Assembly: GCA_017447515.1 (NCBI GenBank)
Contig: JAFSNG010000006.1
Span: 1-42,705, forward strand
Origin: Prevotella sp.
GTDB lineage: Bacteria; Bacteroidota; Bacteroidia; Bacteroidales; Bacteroidaceae
Length of the DNA stretch: 42,705 nucleotides
Reading direction: 5' to 3'
Both the position numbers and the translations under genes were made by a program. Below are positions 32,876-40,642 of this stretch, piece by piece; position 1 is the stretch's first letter; each line of letters begins with the position of its first letter. Under the pieces are notes generated by a model. The model had not been told where the DNA came from. It searched no databases and saw nothing but the letters and a program-made list of their open reading frames with translations.

Positions 32876-35137
32876 TTACATAATCTGTGTGATTTCCTGA
32901 ATGCCCTCAATCTTCTTCAGCTCATCCATAATGACCTTCACATCATCGCGGTCGTGGACGCGCAGTTCGATGCTACCGTCGAAGAGTCCATCGTCGCTGC
33001 CGATAGTGAGTTTGTGGATGTTGACATTCATCTGCGAGGTAATGACGCGAGACACATCGACGAGGATACCCATACGGTCGATACCCTGAATACGTACGGT
33101 AGCATCGAAGAACAGCTGTTTATGCATGTCCCACTTGGCATCAAGAATGCGGTTGCCAAAACCGCTCTTCAACTTGTCGGCTACTGGGCAGGCGCGCTTG
33201 TGGATTTCTATCTGCTGCTTGTTGTCGATATATCCCAGAATGTCATCACCGGGAATGGGGTGACAACAGTGCTTGAACTTATATTGTCCGATAGTTTCTT
33301 CACTAATGAAGATGGGCTTCTTGCGATTGAATTTTTCGGGTACGGTAAATAATTCCTGTTTTTCCTGGTCTGCCGGATTCTTCTGCTTGTTACGTCCGAG
33401 GAAGGGCACCAACTTGCGCCAGCCTTTCTTACCGGAATTCTTGCCTAAGAGCTCGTCAAGGTCTTTTTCACCTAACAGGATGGTCTTCTCACCGAGTGCT
33501 TGATAGAATTTCTCGCGGGTGTAAACTTCATGGAACGAGGCCAACTGGTCTACAACGTTCAGTGTGGATTCTATTTGGTTCTTCTCAAGGAAGGCTTTCA
33601 GGAGTTCTTCACCCTTCTTTTGCGTTTCGCGACTGTTACGACGTAGAATGGCCTGTATCTTTCCCTTGGCTTTTGCCGTTGACACGAAATTAATCCATGC
33701 AGGTTGTACGTGCTGCGATTTTGACGTAAGAATCTCCACCTGATCGCCACTATCCAGCTTATGGCTCAATGGCACCAGCTTGTGGTTCACTTTCGCACCG
33801 ATGCAGTGGCTGCCGAGGAAGGTATGAATGGAGAAAGCGAAGTCGAGTGCAGTACATCCGGCAGGCATGGTTTTGATTTCGCCCTTGGGGGTAAAAACGA
33901 ATATCTCCGATGCAAAGAGGTTCAGTTTGATAGCGTCGAGGAAGTCCATAGCGTCGGGCTGAGGGTCGTCAAGGATCTCCTTGATGGTGCGCAGCCAGTC
34001 GTTCAGCTCGTTTTCGTCTTCCGAGAATTCTGCCTGCTCGCCGTCTTTGTATTTCCAGTGTGCGGCGAATCCCTGTTCTGCCACCTCATTCATACGGTCA
34101 GAACGAATCTGCACCTCTATCCATCGTCCCTGTTTCGACATCAGCGTGACGTGTAGGGCCTGATAACCGTTGGCTTTGGGGTGTGACAACCAGTCGCGCA
34201 GACGGTCAGGATGGCTCTTATATATCTTCGAGATAGCTACGTAGATGTTGAAGCACTCATTGATTTCTTCTTCGCGCTTGTCGGGTGTAAAGATGATGCG
34301 CACGGCAAGTATGTCGTATATCTCTTCGAACGTCACATGTTTATTCTGCATCTTCGTCCAGATGGAGTAGGGGGTTTTTACGCGCTCCTTAATCTGGTAT
34401 TTGATGCCCATTTCATTCAGTGCAGCCTCAATAGGTTCCGTAAACTGGTCGAACAGTTCGTGGCGCTTCACCTCGGTGTTTTTCAGTTTCTCCTTGATGC
34501 TGGCATACTCCTCAGGATGTTCGTATTGGAACGAGAGGTTCTCCAGCTCCGACTTCACCTTGTTGAGTCCCAGACGATTAGCCAGCGGGGCGTAGATGTA
34601 CAGCGTCTCACCGGCAATCTTGTACTGTTTGTTGGCAGGCTGCGATTCCAGCGTGCGCATATTGTGCAGACGGTCGCAAATCTTGATGAGGATGACGCGG
34701 ATGTCCTCACTCATTGTCAGTAGCAGTTTCTTGAAGTTCTCTGCCTGTGCAGAGGCCTGTTCACCGAAGATACCACCGGAAATTTTGGTCAGACCATCCA
34801 CAATTTGTGCGATTTTCGGTCCGAAGATGTTTGAGAGGTCATCAACTGTGTAATCGGTGTCTTCCACGACATCGTGCAGCAGTGCAGCACAAATACTTGT
34901 TGACCCTAGCCCCACCTCCTCGCAGGCTATTTGGGCTACGGCGATGGGATGCATGATGTATGGCTCACCACTTAAGCGTCGTACGCCTTTGTGGGCTTGT
35001 TTGGCAAAGTTAAATGCCTTGGTGATGATATCCACCTTCTGTCTATGCCGTGATGCCGAATAAGTGTCCAGCAGTCGTTGGAACGCGTCATTGACCAACT
35101 TCTCGTCGGCATCTTGAATCATCATGTCATCGTCCAT
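32876..35137 (-). CDS. RelA/SpoT family (p)ppGpp synthetase/hydrolase
   Basis: 753 residues, the full long-RSH layout: HD hydrolase domain (~25-180, with LLHDVVEDTDYT), synthetase domain (~230-370, KTPYSIWTKMQNK, EIYDILAVRIIF, HPKANGYQALHVTL), TGS (~415-475, IFVFTPKGEIKTMPAGCTALDFAFSIHT), zinc-finger-like CC region (KHCCHPIPGDDILGY) and a C-terminal ACT domain (~675-753). The synthetase loop reads RLRDW where bifunctional Rel enzymes usually have RxKD. Both domains look intact, so a bifunctional enzyme is likely. Downstream of mltD in the conserved parAB cluster. Confidence 0.94.
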   Translation of the reverse strand: MDDDMMIQDADEKLVNDAFQRLLDTYSASRHRQKVDIITKAFNFAKQAHKGVRRLSGEPYIMHPIAVAQIACEEVGLGSTSICAALLHDVVEDTDYTVDDLSNIFGPKIAQIVDGLTKISGGIFGEQASAQAENFKKLLLTMSEDIRVILIKICDRLHNMRTLESQPANKQYKIAGETLYIYAPLANRLGLNKVKSELENLSFQYEHPEEYASIKEKLKNTEVKRHELFDQFTEPIEAALNEMGIKYQIKERVKTPYSIWTKMQNKHVTFEEIYDILAVRIIFTPDKREEEINECFNIYVAISKIYKSHPDRLRDWLSHPKANGYQALHVTLMSKQGRWIEVQIRSDRMNEVAEQGFAAHWKYKDGEQAEFSEDENELNDWLRTIKEILDDPQPDAMDFLDAIKLNLFASEIFVFTPKGEIKTMPAGCTALDFAFSIHTFLGSHCIGAKVNHKLVPLSHKLDSGDQVEILTSKSQHVQPAWINFVSTAKAKGKIQAILRRNSRETQKKGEELLKAFLEKNQIESTLNVVDQLASFHEVYTREKFYQALGEKTILLGEKDLDELLGKNSGKKGWRKLVPFLGRNKQKNPADQEKQELFTVPEKFNRKKPIFISEETIGQYKFKHCCHPIPGDDILGYIDNKQQIEIHKRACPVADKLKSGFGNRILDAKWDMHKQLFFDATVRIQGIDRMGILVDVSRVITSQMNVNIHKLTIGSDDGLFDGSIELRVHDRDDVKVIMDELKKIEGIQEITQIM

Positions 35138-35154
35138 AGTCTTAAACTCTTTTA

Positions 35155-36498
35155 TTACCTTCTCTTCTTGCTCTTTGCCTTGCGTTTCTTGGGGGCTGCA
35201 GTACGTTTTTTGGTTGTTGCGCGCTTCTTTGTGGCCTTAGTGGAGCGCTTGCGTGTTGCCTTCGTACGCTTTGTAGCACGGCCCTTCTTGCCACGGGCGT
35301 AGCGTTTGCTCTTATGATAATAAGTCGGTACATCGTCCTTTACTTCCACCTCAATGCGCTTCGTCAGCAGCTCATCGGCTCTGTAGTTGTAGACGGAATC
35401 CTCCAAATCGATGAATCGTCCAGATTCTGTCAGTGGCAGACGCAGGGCGCTGGGCTCTGTGGCTCCAGGCACTACGTCACGACGGTATTGTGGATTCAAC
35501 GAGCGCAATAGATCGATGTTTAGTCCTAATACTTCTGCTACCTGTTCCAGATGTACATTACGCTTAACCATCACGGTGTCGCTCTTCGCTGGCAGACGGG
35601 TAGTCATGGGACAGATGTTATGCTGCGAATAGTAGGTCATGATGTAGTTGGCAGCGATGAATGCCGGTACGTAGCCACGAGTCTCACGCGGCAGATAGGG
35701 ATAGATGTGCCAGTAGTCCTTATTCATCGGAGCTGCCTCGCCGTCCTGGTTTTTGCCCGTAGTGGCATTGGCGCGACGGATGGCTTTATTGATATTCTCA
35801 GGTCCGCAGTTGTAGGCAGCAATGACAAGGTTCCAGTCGCCGAAAATCTTGTACAGGTCTTTCAGATAGCGTGCAGCGGCATACGATGATTTCACGGGGT
35901 CGCGGCGTTCGTCTACCAGCGAGTTCACTTGCAAACCGTATTGTTTACTGGTACCAATCATAAACTGCCACAAACCTGTTGCTCCCACGCGGCTCACGGC
36001 TTTGGGGTTCAGTGCTGATTCGATGATGGGCAGGTATTTCAGTTCTAACGGCAACTGGTACATCTCCAGTGCTTCCTCGAAGATGGGCATGTAGAAGTTC
36101 GACGCGCCTAACATATAACTGATGCTGTGGCGCAGACGTCCGCTGTAGCGGTCGATGAACTTCTGTACCACGTCGTTGTAGGCCATTTCCATAACAGTCG
36201 GCATACGGCTCAATCGTTCGATATATTCCTCTCGAGTGTACGTGGGATTCACGTCCATCATGTTACAGTCATCGGCCTCACCTAAATAGGTCTGCGACAT
36301 ATAGAGGTTCAACAGCGAGTCCAGGTCATAGGTCATGGCCTCGGGGAACTCAATGATTTCCTCGTTGCCACTTTGGTCTGTCACCACTATCTCGTCGTCT
36401 TCATTGATGTCATCGTCATTGTCTTCCACCACCTGAGCCATAACTCCTGTGGCGGTCATCATCAATGCGACTATCATCCATATTATCTTCTTATTCAT
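35155..36498 (-). CDS. MltD-like lytic transglycosylase with LysM and basic tail
   Basis: 447 residues from the ATG at 36498 (frame is open further upstream, but this ATG begins the signal peptide MNKKIIWMIVALMMTATGVMAQ). An acidic linker is followed by an SLT domain (~120-265) with catalytic Glu in ESALNPKAVSRVGATGLWQFM and AAYNCGPENINKAI, then one LysM-like motif (MVKRNVHLEQVAEVLGLNIDLLRSLNP). The last ~50 residues are almost only Lys, Arg, Thr and Ala. It cleaves peptidoglycan; the tail may bind anionic polymers. Confidence 0.9.
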   Translation of the reverse strand: MNKKIIWMIVALMMTATGVMAQVVEDNDDDINEDDEIVVTDQSGNEEIIEFPEAMTYDLDSLLNLYMSQTYLGEADDCNMMDVNPTYTREEYIERLSRMPTVMEMAYNDVVQKFIDRYSGRLRHSISYMLGASNFYMPIFEEALEMYQLPLELKYLPIIESALNPKAVSRVGATGLWQFMIGTSKQYGLQVNSLVDERRDPVKSSYAAARYLKDLYKIFGDWNLVIAAYNCGPENINKAIRRANATTGKNQDGEAAPMNKDYWHIYPYLPRETRGYVPAFIAANYIMTYYSQHNICPMTTRLPAKSDTVMVKRNVHLEQVAEVLGLNIDLLRSLNPQYRRDVVPGATEPSALRLPLTESGRFIDLEDSVYNYRADELLTKRIEVEVKDDVPTYYHKSKRYARGKKGRATKRTKATRKRSTKATKKRATTKKRTAAPKKRKAKSKKRR

Positions 36499-36515
36499 AT
36501 ATCTTCTTTTTTCTT

Positions 36516-36536
36516 CTTCTAACTTCTTACCTTTTA
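36516..36536. repeat. Heptamer repeat at the DUF5683 gene stop
   Basis: Three 7-bp units CTTCTAA, CTTCTTA, CCTTTTA, preceded by a pyrimidine-rich TTCTTC stretch from 36503. The last unit contains the TAA stop of the DUF5683 gene (minus strand). Confidence 0.7.
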
Positions 36537-37283
36537 AAAGTTCAGTGTACAACTTAATCCTAATGATTGCCCGTCCAGCCAGCTGCCACCGCTATGATTG
36601 GGCAACACGGTAGGCTCTACTTTCAAACTGAGGTCGCGCGAAATGTCAAACTGTGAGAGCTCGGCATCCACGTAGGCATCAATGACAGAGACGGCATAAA
36701 CACCTAGCATGACGAAAAAACTCAAATCGCGCCAACGGCGGTACTTGTCCTTACGGTTTTTGAATATCTTCTGATAACGCTCCTCGTTTTCTGGAGTAAT
36801 CTGCTTGCCCAAGTGCAGGAATTTGTTGTACGATGCCGTTCCTGGGTCGTCATCTGAGATGTCCAGATAGGCTTGCGAATAGTCTTTGTACATCATATTG
36901 TTCCATGTCAGTGCATAGATGCAACCCATGAATCCGCCGTAGAAGATGGGCAACTTCCAGTATTTGCGGTTGTATATTTGTCCCGCGCCTGGGATGACCA
37001 ATGCTAGCCATAATGCCCGCTGAGGATTGGGCTTCCACGTTGTCCAATCGCGTTTCTCACGCATTTTGCGTGGCTTTTTCAGTACAACGGACGCAGTGTC
37101 TGGAGTCAGTGCCTTGGAATCAGCTACGGCCATAGAGTCCAACGGTGCCAATAGTCGTCCAATACTGTCGCCAGTAGCTATCTCAGCCAGTGTAGGCTCA
37201 TCCTGTTGTGCATAGCCGTTCAGTCCGGCAGTTATCAGCACAACCACCAACAGCACTCTGCGTATATAACTCTCAATCCTCAT
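36534..37283 (-). CDS. DUF5683 domain-containing membrane protein
   Basis: 249 residues: signal peptide or N-terminal helix (1-25), a linker, then the conserved core PNPQRALWLALVIPGAGQIYNRKYWKLPIFYGGFMGCIYAL, with two membrane segments, and a third in FFVMLGVYAVSVIDAYVDA. It ends in a beta-strand-like SLGLSCTLNF. The family has no known function but, to my knowledge, is regularly found between parB and mltD in Bacteroidota, so a cell-envelope or division-linked role is plausible. Confidence 0.85.
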   Translation of the reverse strand: MRIESYIRRVLLVVVLITAGLNGYAQQDEPTLAEIATGDSIGRLLAPLDSMAVADSKALTPDTASVVLKKPRKMREKRDWTTWKPNPQRALWLALVIPGAGQIYNRKYWKLPIFYGGFMGCIYALTWNNMMYKDYSQAYLDISDDDPGTASYNKFLHLGKQITPENEERYQKIFKNRKDKYRRWRDLSFFVMLGVYAVSVIDAYVDAELSQFDISRDLSLKVEPTVLPNHSGGSWLDGQSLGLSCTLNF

Positions 37284-37310
37284 TGCGACGCCACACTCTC
37301 ATAGAGAGAA

Positions 37311-37338
37311 TTTACAATTCTCAATTATCAATTATTTA
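37311..37338. repeat. Heptamer repeat at the parB stop, TTRTCAA family
   Basis: Four 7-bp units TTTACAA, TTCTCAA, TTATCAA, TTATTTA. The parB stop (TGA, minus strand) falls across TTATCAA. Confidence 0.88.
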
Positions 37339-38254
37339 CACTGTCCAGTGCATTCATGATTCGCTCCAGCTGTTCCTCGTTGTCGAAGTGCAGCGTGATT
37401 TTTCCCTTGCCCTTAGGCGAACAGGTCATCTGCACCTTCGCCTGAAAGAACTGTGCCAAACGGTCTTTTAGGATGTTAAACTCCTCGGGCAACTGCGTCT
37501 TTGCGGCTATCTTGCCCTTGGCGGTCTTAACGTCGTCACCGCTCTTCAGGGCGTTGATGAGTTCCTCTACTTTACGCACAGAATACTGCTGCTGCTGTAC
37601 CTCGCGGAAGAGCTTGATTTGCTGCGACGGGCTGTCGATGGCCAATAGTGCACGGGCGTGACCCATTTCTATCTCGTGGTTCTTCAGCGCCATCTGCACC
37701 TGTGCGGGTAACTTCAACAGTCGCATATAGTTCGTCACAGCCGCGCGGCTCTTGCCCACGCGTTCCGAAATCTTGGCCTGTGTCATACCCGTCGTCTCAG
37801 CCAGATGCTGGTAGGCCAGTGCAATCTCGATGGCGTTCAAGTCTTCGCGTTGGATATTTTCCACCAGTGCCATTTCCATGGCGTTTTGGTCTTCTACGGT
37901 TACGATGTATGCAGGGATTTTCGTCAGACCCGCCAACTGTGAAGCCCTCCAACGACGCTCACCGGCAATAATCTGGTATCTTCCACCCTCCATCTTACGC
38001 AGTGTAATGGGTTGGATGATACCTAGTTCGCGAATACTCATAGCCAATTCCTGTAGCGCCTCTTGGTCAAACTCCCGGCGTGGCTGATTGGGATTGGGAT
38101 CTATCGCACTGATTTCCACCTCGTTCAGATTCGATGAACCTTCGGTGTGTACCTCGCTGTGTGTATCAATCAGTGCATCCAATCCACGGCCGCTGCCGAT
38201 GTCATCAAGCCCGCGTCCGAGTACGCTTCTATCGTATTTCTTTTTTACTGCCAT
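37328..38254 (-). CDS. parB: Chromosome partitioning protein ParB
   Basis: 308 residues from the ATG at 38254; an upstream TTG in the same frame lies inside a repeat and is unlikely. CTPase/N-terminal domain with PNPNQPRREFDQEAL and the GERRWRASQLAGL CTP-binding motif, then the helix-turn-helix TGMTQAKISERVGKSRAAVTNYMRLL that reads parS, and a C-terminal dimerisation region. It loads on parS as a sliding clamp for chromosome segregation. I found no perfect parS in the window. Confidence 0.96.
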   Translation of the reverse strand: MAVKKKYDRSVLGRGLDDIGSGRGLDALIDTHSEVHTEGSSNLNEVEISAIDPNPNQPRREFDQEALQELAMSIRELGIIQPITLRKMEGGRYQIIAGERRWRASQLAGLTKIPAYIVTVEDQNAMEMALVENIQREDLNAIEIALAYQHLAETTGMTQAKISERVGKSRAAVTNYMRLLKLPAQVQMALKNHEIEMGHARALLAIDSPSQQIKLFREVQQQQYSVRKVEELINALKSGDDVKTAKGKIAAKTQLPEEFNILKDRLAQFFQAKVQMTCSPKGKGKITLHFDNEEQLERIMNALDSVNN

Positions 38255-38255
38255 A

Positions 38256-38276
38256 TTTTCAACTCTCAACTATTCT
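38256..38276. repeat. Heptamer repeat at the parA stop, CTYTCAA family
   Basis: Units TTTTCAA, CTCTCAA and CTATTCT fill the gap between parA and parB. The parA stop (TGA, minus strand) lies in CTCTCAA. Confidence 0.82.
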
Positions 38277-39030
38277 TATTGATAATCTCCTTGGCCAATG
38301 CCAAATGGTTCTTCGCTCCCGTCGAATCAGCGTCGTAGAGGATGACAGGCAGACCGTGTGACGGACTCTCTGACAACTTTACGTTACGCTGGATGACAGT
38401 CTTGAATACCAATTCCTGGAAATGGCGCTTCACCTCGTCGTATATCTGGTTGGCCAGACGCAGACGCTGGTCATACATCGTCAGCAGGAAACCCTCAATC
38501 TCCAACTGGGGATTCAGGCGCTTCTTCACGATTTTGATAGTACTCAGCAACTTGGTGATACCCTCCAGTGCAAAATATTCACACTGCACGGGGATGATGA
38601 TGGAGTCGGCAGCCGTCAGGGCATTCACCGTGATGAGACCCAGCGACGGCGAGCAGTCTATCAGGATGAAGTCATAGTCTTTGCGTATTGGCTCTAACGT
38701 CTGCCTGATGATATTCTCACGATCCTCCATGTTCAGCATTTCTATCTCCGCACCGACCAAATCAATGTGACTGGGAATAATGTCCAGTCGTTCAATATCG
38801 GTTGTATAGACGGCATCACGTACGTCAGCTTTGTTGATAAGGCACTCATAGAGTGAACATTCCACCTCCTGGATATTGACACCCAAACCACTCGACGCGT
38901 TAGCCTGAGGGTCGGCATCTACCACAAGGACGTTCTTCTCCAAAGTGGCTAGTGAAGCAGCCAGATTGATGGTTGTTGTCGTCTTTCCAACGCCACCCTT
39001 TTGGTTTGCTAATGCTATGATCTTTCCCAT
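38266..39030 (-). CDS. parA: Chromosome partitioning ATPase ParA (Soj)
   Basis: 254 residues from the ATG at 39030, which puts GKIIALANQKGGVGKTTT at the N-terminus as in Soj proteins. The deviant Walker A KGGVGKTT lies at residues 11-18, VLVVDADPQANASSGLG and DFILIDCSPSLGLITVNAL follow. A nucleoid-binding ATPase that moves ParB-parS complexes. First gene of the parA-parB-DUF5683-mltD-rsh run. Confidence 0.96.
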   Translation of the reverse strand: MGKIIALANQKGGVGKTTTTINLAASLATLEKNVLVVDADPQANASSGLGVNIQEVECSLYECLINKADVRDAVYTTDIERLDIIPSHIDLVGAEIEMLNMEDRENIIRQTLEPIRKDYDFILIDCSPSLGLITVNALTAADSIIIPVQCEYFALEGITKLLSTIKIVKKRLNPQLEIEGFLLTMYDQRLRLANQIYDEVKRHFQELVFKTVIQRNVKLSESPSHGLPVILYDADSTGAKNHLALAKEIINKNS

Positions 39031-39060
39031 AATTTCGCTTTTATTATATATAATAATTTG

Positions 39061-39092
39061 CAAAAGTACAAAAAAAAGATGGACTGACCAAA
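39061..39092 (-). promoter_or_regulatory. Promoter of the parA operon
   Basis: Minus strand: -7 TACTTTTG (39061-39068) and -33 TTTG (39089-39092), 20-base spacer. The -33 box lies in the loop of the terminator of the preceding gene. Confidence 0.75.
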
Positions 39093-39110
39093 CATCAGCC
39101 CATCCTTTTT
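39071..39110 (-). terminator. Terminator of the GH53 gene
   Basis: Minus strand: AAAAAGGATGGGCTGA pairs with TCAGTCCATC, followed by a run of Ts. It directly precedes, and overlaps, the parA promoter. Confidence 0.8.
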
Positions 39111-39117
39111 AGCTTTT

Positions 39118-40386
39118 TTATTGTTTTAAAACTTTTCGACCGTTGCAGATATACAAGCCTTTTGCAACGGGTTTGCCGTTAAGTCGGCGACCATCCAGCG
39201 TATACCAAGTGTCGTCAGTGGCTCGTTGAATGACCGTTGTGTTAATGCCCGTGTCGTCGCCTACGAAGTTTTTCAGTTCGTAGAGGGCTAAATGTGCATT
39301 GCCTGTCTTATAGTGGAAAAGGGAGGCGTTCCAGTAGCCGGCAGTGAAATCTTTGCTCCAGTCCTCACTGCCTCCTTTGAAGACAATGTTGTTGAGTGTA
39401 TATTCCGGGTACCACCAGAACAAGCCATTGACGTTGGTGTGCTGATTCAAGACTTCGATAAAGTCTGCAGTCCATTTTCTTTGTCCTTCGTCAGTAAGTG
39501 GATAGGTACTGGTGAAGTCGTATTTGGGACCTGACAATTGCCACTCAAAACCATAGCCCGTCTCTACAATTTGGATTTTCTTGTCTGCAAACTTGCTTTC
39601 CAGCGTAGTCAGCGTCTGGTCTATCACGCTTAAGGCACCATGCCAGTCGGGATAGTAGCTCAGTCCGATGATGTCATATTTCACGTCAGTATAGTTGGCT
39701 AACTGCTGATAGAACTTAATTACATCGCTTGCAGCGTGCATCTCCGTATGGATGACAATCTGTGCCTCAGGACACATCTCGTTACAGGCTTTGATGGCAT
39801 TTGCCAGATAACCTGCAAAATTATCCCAAGAGCCTCCTTTGGGTGCACCGCCACTGGCATAGATATGTCCTGTTGGCCATAGCATGCCGACGGTAATCTC
39901 ATTGCCTGTCTGGATGAAGTCTGGTGTGGCTCCTGCCTTGTTCAGCTTGTCCAGACATTCTTTGGTATATTCATAAACCTGTGTTTTCAGTTGGTCCACT
40001 GTCATACTGCTCCATGCACTGGGTGTGCTGTGCTGGCCGGGGTCTGTCCAGGTGTCGCTGTAATGGAAATCGAGCATGAGCTTAAAACCAGCAGCCTTGA
40101 AGTCCTTGCTGAGAGCAATCACATAGTCCAAATCCTGAATGGCACCTTCCTTCCTGTCGCTGGAAGAGGCATTTGCAGGGTCTACGAACAGTCTTATTCG
40201 CATGGCATTCCAACCTTGTGCCTTGAAGAACTCCAATGGTTGGACGACATTGCCGTCCTTATCTTTAAAAACGGCTCCTTCGTCCAAAAATTTTTTCAAC
40301 ATTGAGATGTCGCCCCCAACATATTTCTGGGCGGAAACCATCGTTGTCATCACAATGAACAATAAAAATAGAAAATTCTTCTTCAT
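39118..40386 (-). CDS. Arabinogalactan endo-beta-1,4-galactanase (GH53)
   Basis: 422 residues with signal peptide (1-19, SAQ). TIM barrel with the acid/base Glu in QTGNEITVGMLWP and the nucleophile Glu in IVETGYGFEW; RIRLFVDP and LDFHYSDTWTDPGQH are family signatures. It cleaves beta-1,4-galactan side chains of rhamnogalacturonan I, so it complements the pectinesterase at 31859. The last ~35 residues (WYTLDGRRLNGKPVAKGLYI, then CNGRKVLKQ) form a Prevotella-type tail like T9SS sorting domains, suggesting surface delivery. Confidence 0.94.
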   Translation of the reverse strand: MKKNFLFLLFIVMTTMVSAQKYVGGDISMLKKFLDEGAVFKDKDGNVVQPLEFFKAQGWNAMRIRLFVDPANASSSDRKEGAIQDLDYVIALSKDFKAAGFKLMLDFHYSDTWTDPGQHSTPSAWSSMTVDQLKTQVYEYTKECLDKLNKAGATPDFIQTGNEITVGMLWPTGHIYASGGAPKGGSWDNFAGYLANAIKACNEMCPEAQIVIHTEMHAASDVIKFYQQLANYTDVKYDIIGLSYYPDWHGALSVIDQTLTTLESKFADKKIQIVETGYGFEWQLSGPKYDFTSTYPLTDEGQRKWTADFIEVLNQHTNVNGLFWWYPEYTLNNIVFKGGSEDWSKDFTAGYWNASLFHYKTGNAHLALYELKNFVGDDTGINTTVIQRATDDTWYTLDGRRLNGKPVAKGLYICNGRKVLKQ

Positions 40387-40392
40387 ATTATC

Positions 40393-40405
40393 TAGTAGTT
40401 TTGTT
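40393..40405 (-). promoter_or_regulatory. Leader element AACAAAACTACTA before the GH53 gene
   Basis: Same 13 nt as at 32862-32874; here 6 bases before the ATG. Confidence 0.45.
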
Positions 40406-40410
40406 TCTTA

Positions 40411-40445
40411 TATCTTACATCTCACATCATACATCTTACTTCTTG
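40411..40445. repeat. Heptamer repeat, CATCWTA family
   Basis: Units TATCTTA, CATCTCA, CATCATA, CATCTTA and a decayed CTTCTTG in register. The stop codon (TAA, minus strand) of the small basic gene lies in CATCTTA. Same words as at 5026-5067 but in the opposite orientation to transcription. Confidence 0.9.
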
Positions 40446-40636
40446 TGTCGGTTTGCCCGCTGCTCACGGTATTTGGCCTTCTGCTTGGCAGAGCCGCTAC
40501 CGTGAGCACCAGTGATATACTTTTTCTTCTTGGCCTTGGTCTTTACCTTGTCGTCCTCTTTGCGAGGCCCGCCGCCACGACCAAACGAAATACCATTTTC
40601 TAGAATACTCTGAAAGTCCTTCTCTCCTGTAGCCAT
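40436..40636 (-). CDS. Small basic protein of unknown function
   Basis: 66 residues, strongly basic: ATGEKDFQSILENG, FGRGGGPRKEDDKVKTKAKKKK, AHGSGSAKQKAKYREQRANRHKK. No membrane segment or signal. The composition fits an RNA- or ribosome-associated protein, but I recognise no family. Starts 6 bases after the AICAR formyltransferase stop, so it is very likely a real, co-transcribed gene. Confidence 0.7.
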   Translation of the reverse strand: MATGEKDFQSILENGISFGRGGGPRKEDDKVKTKAKKKKYITGAHGSGSAKQKAKYREQRANRHKK

Positions 40637-40642
40637 AGTTGT

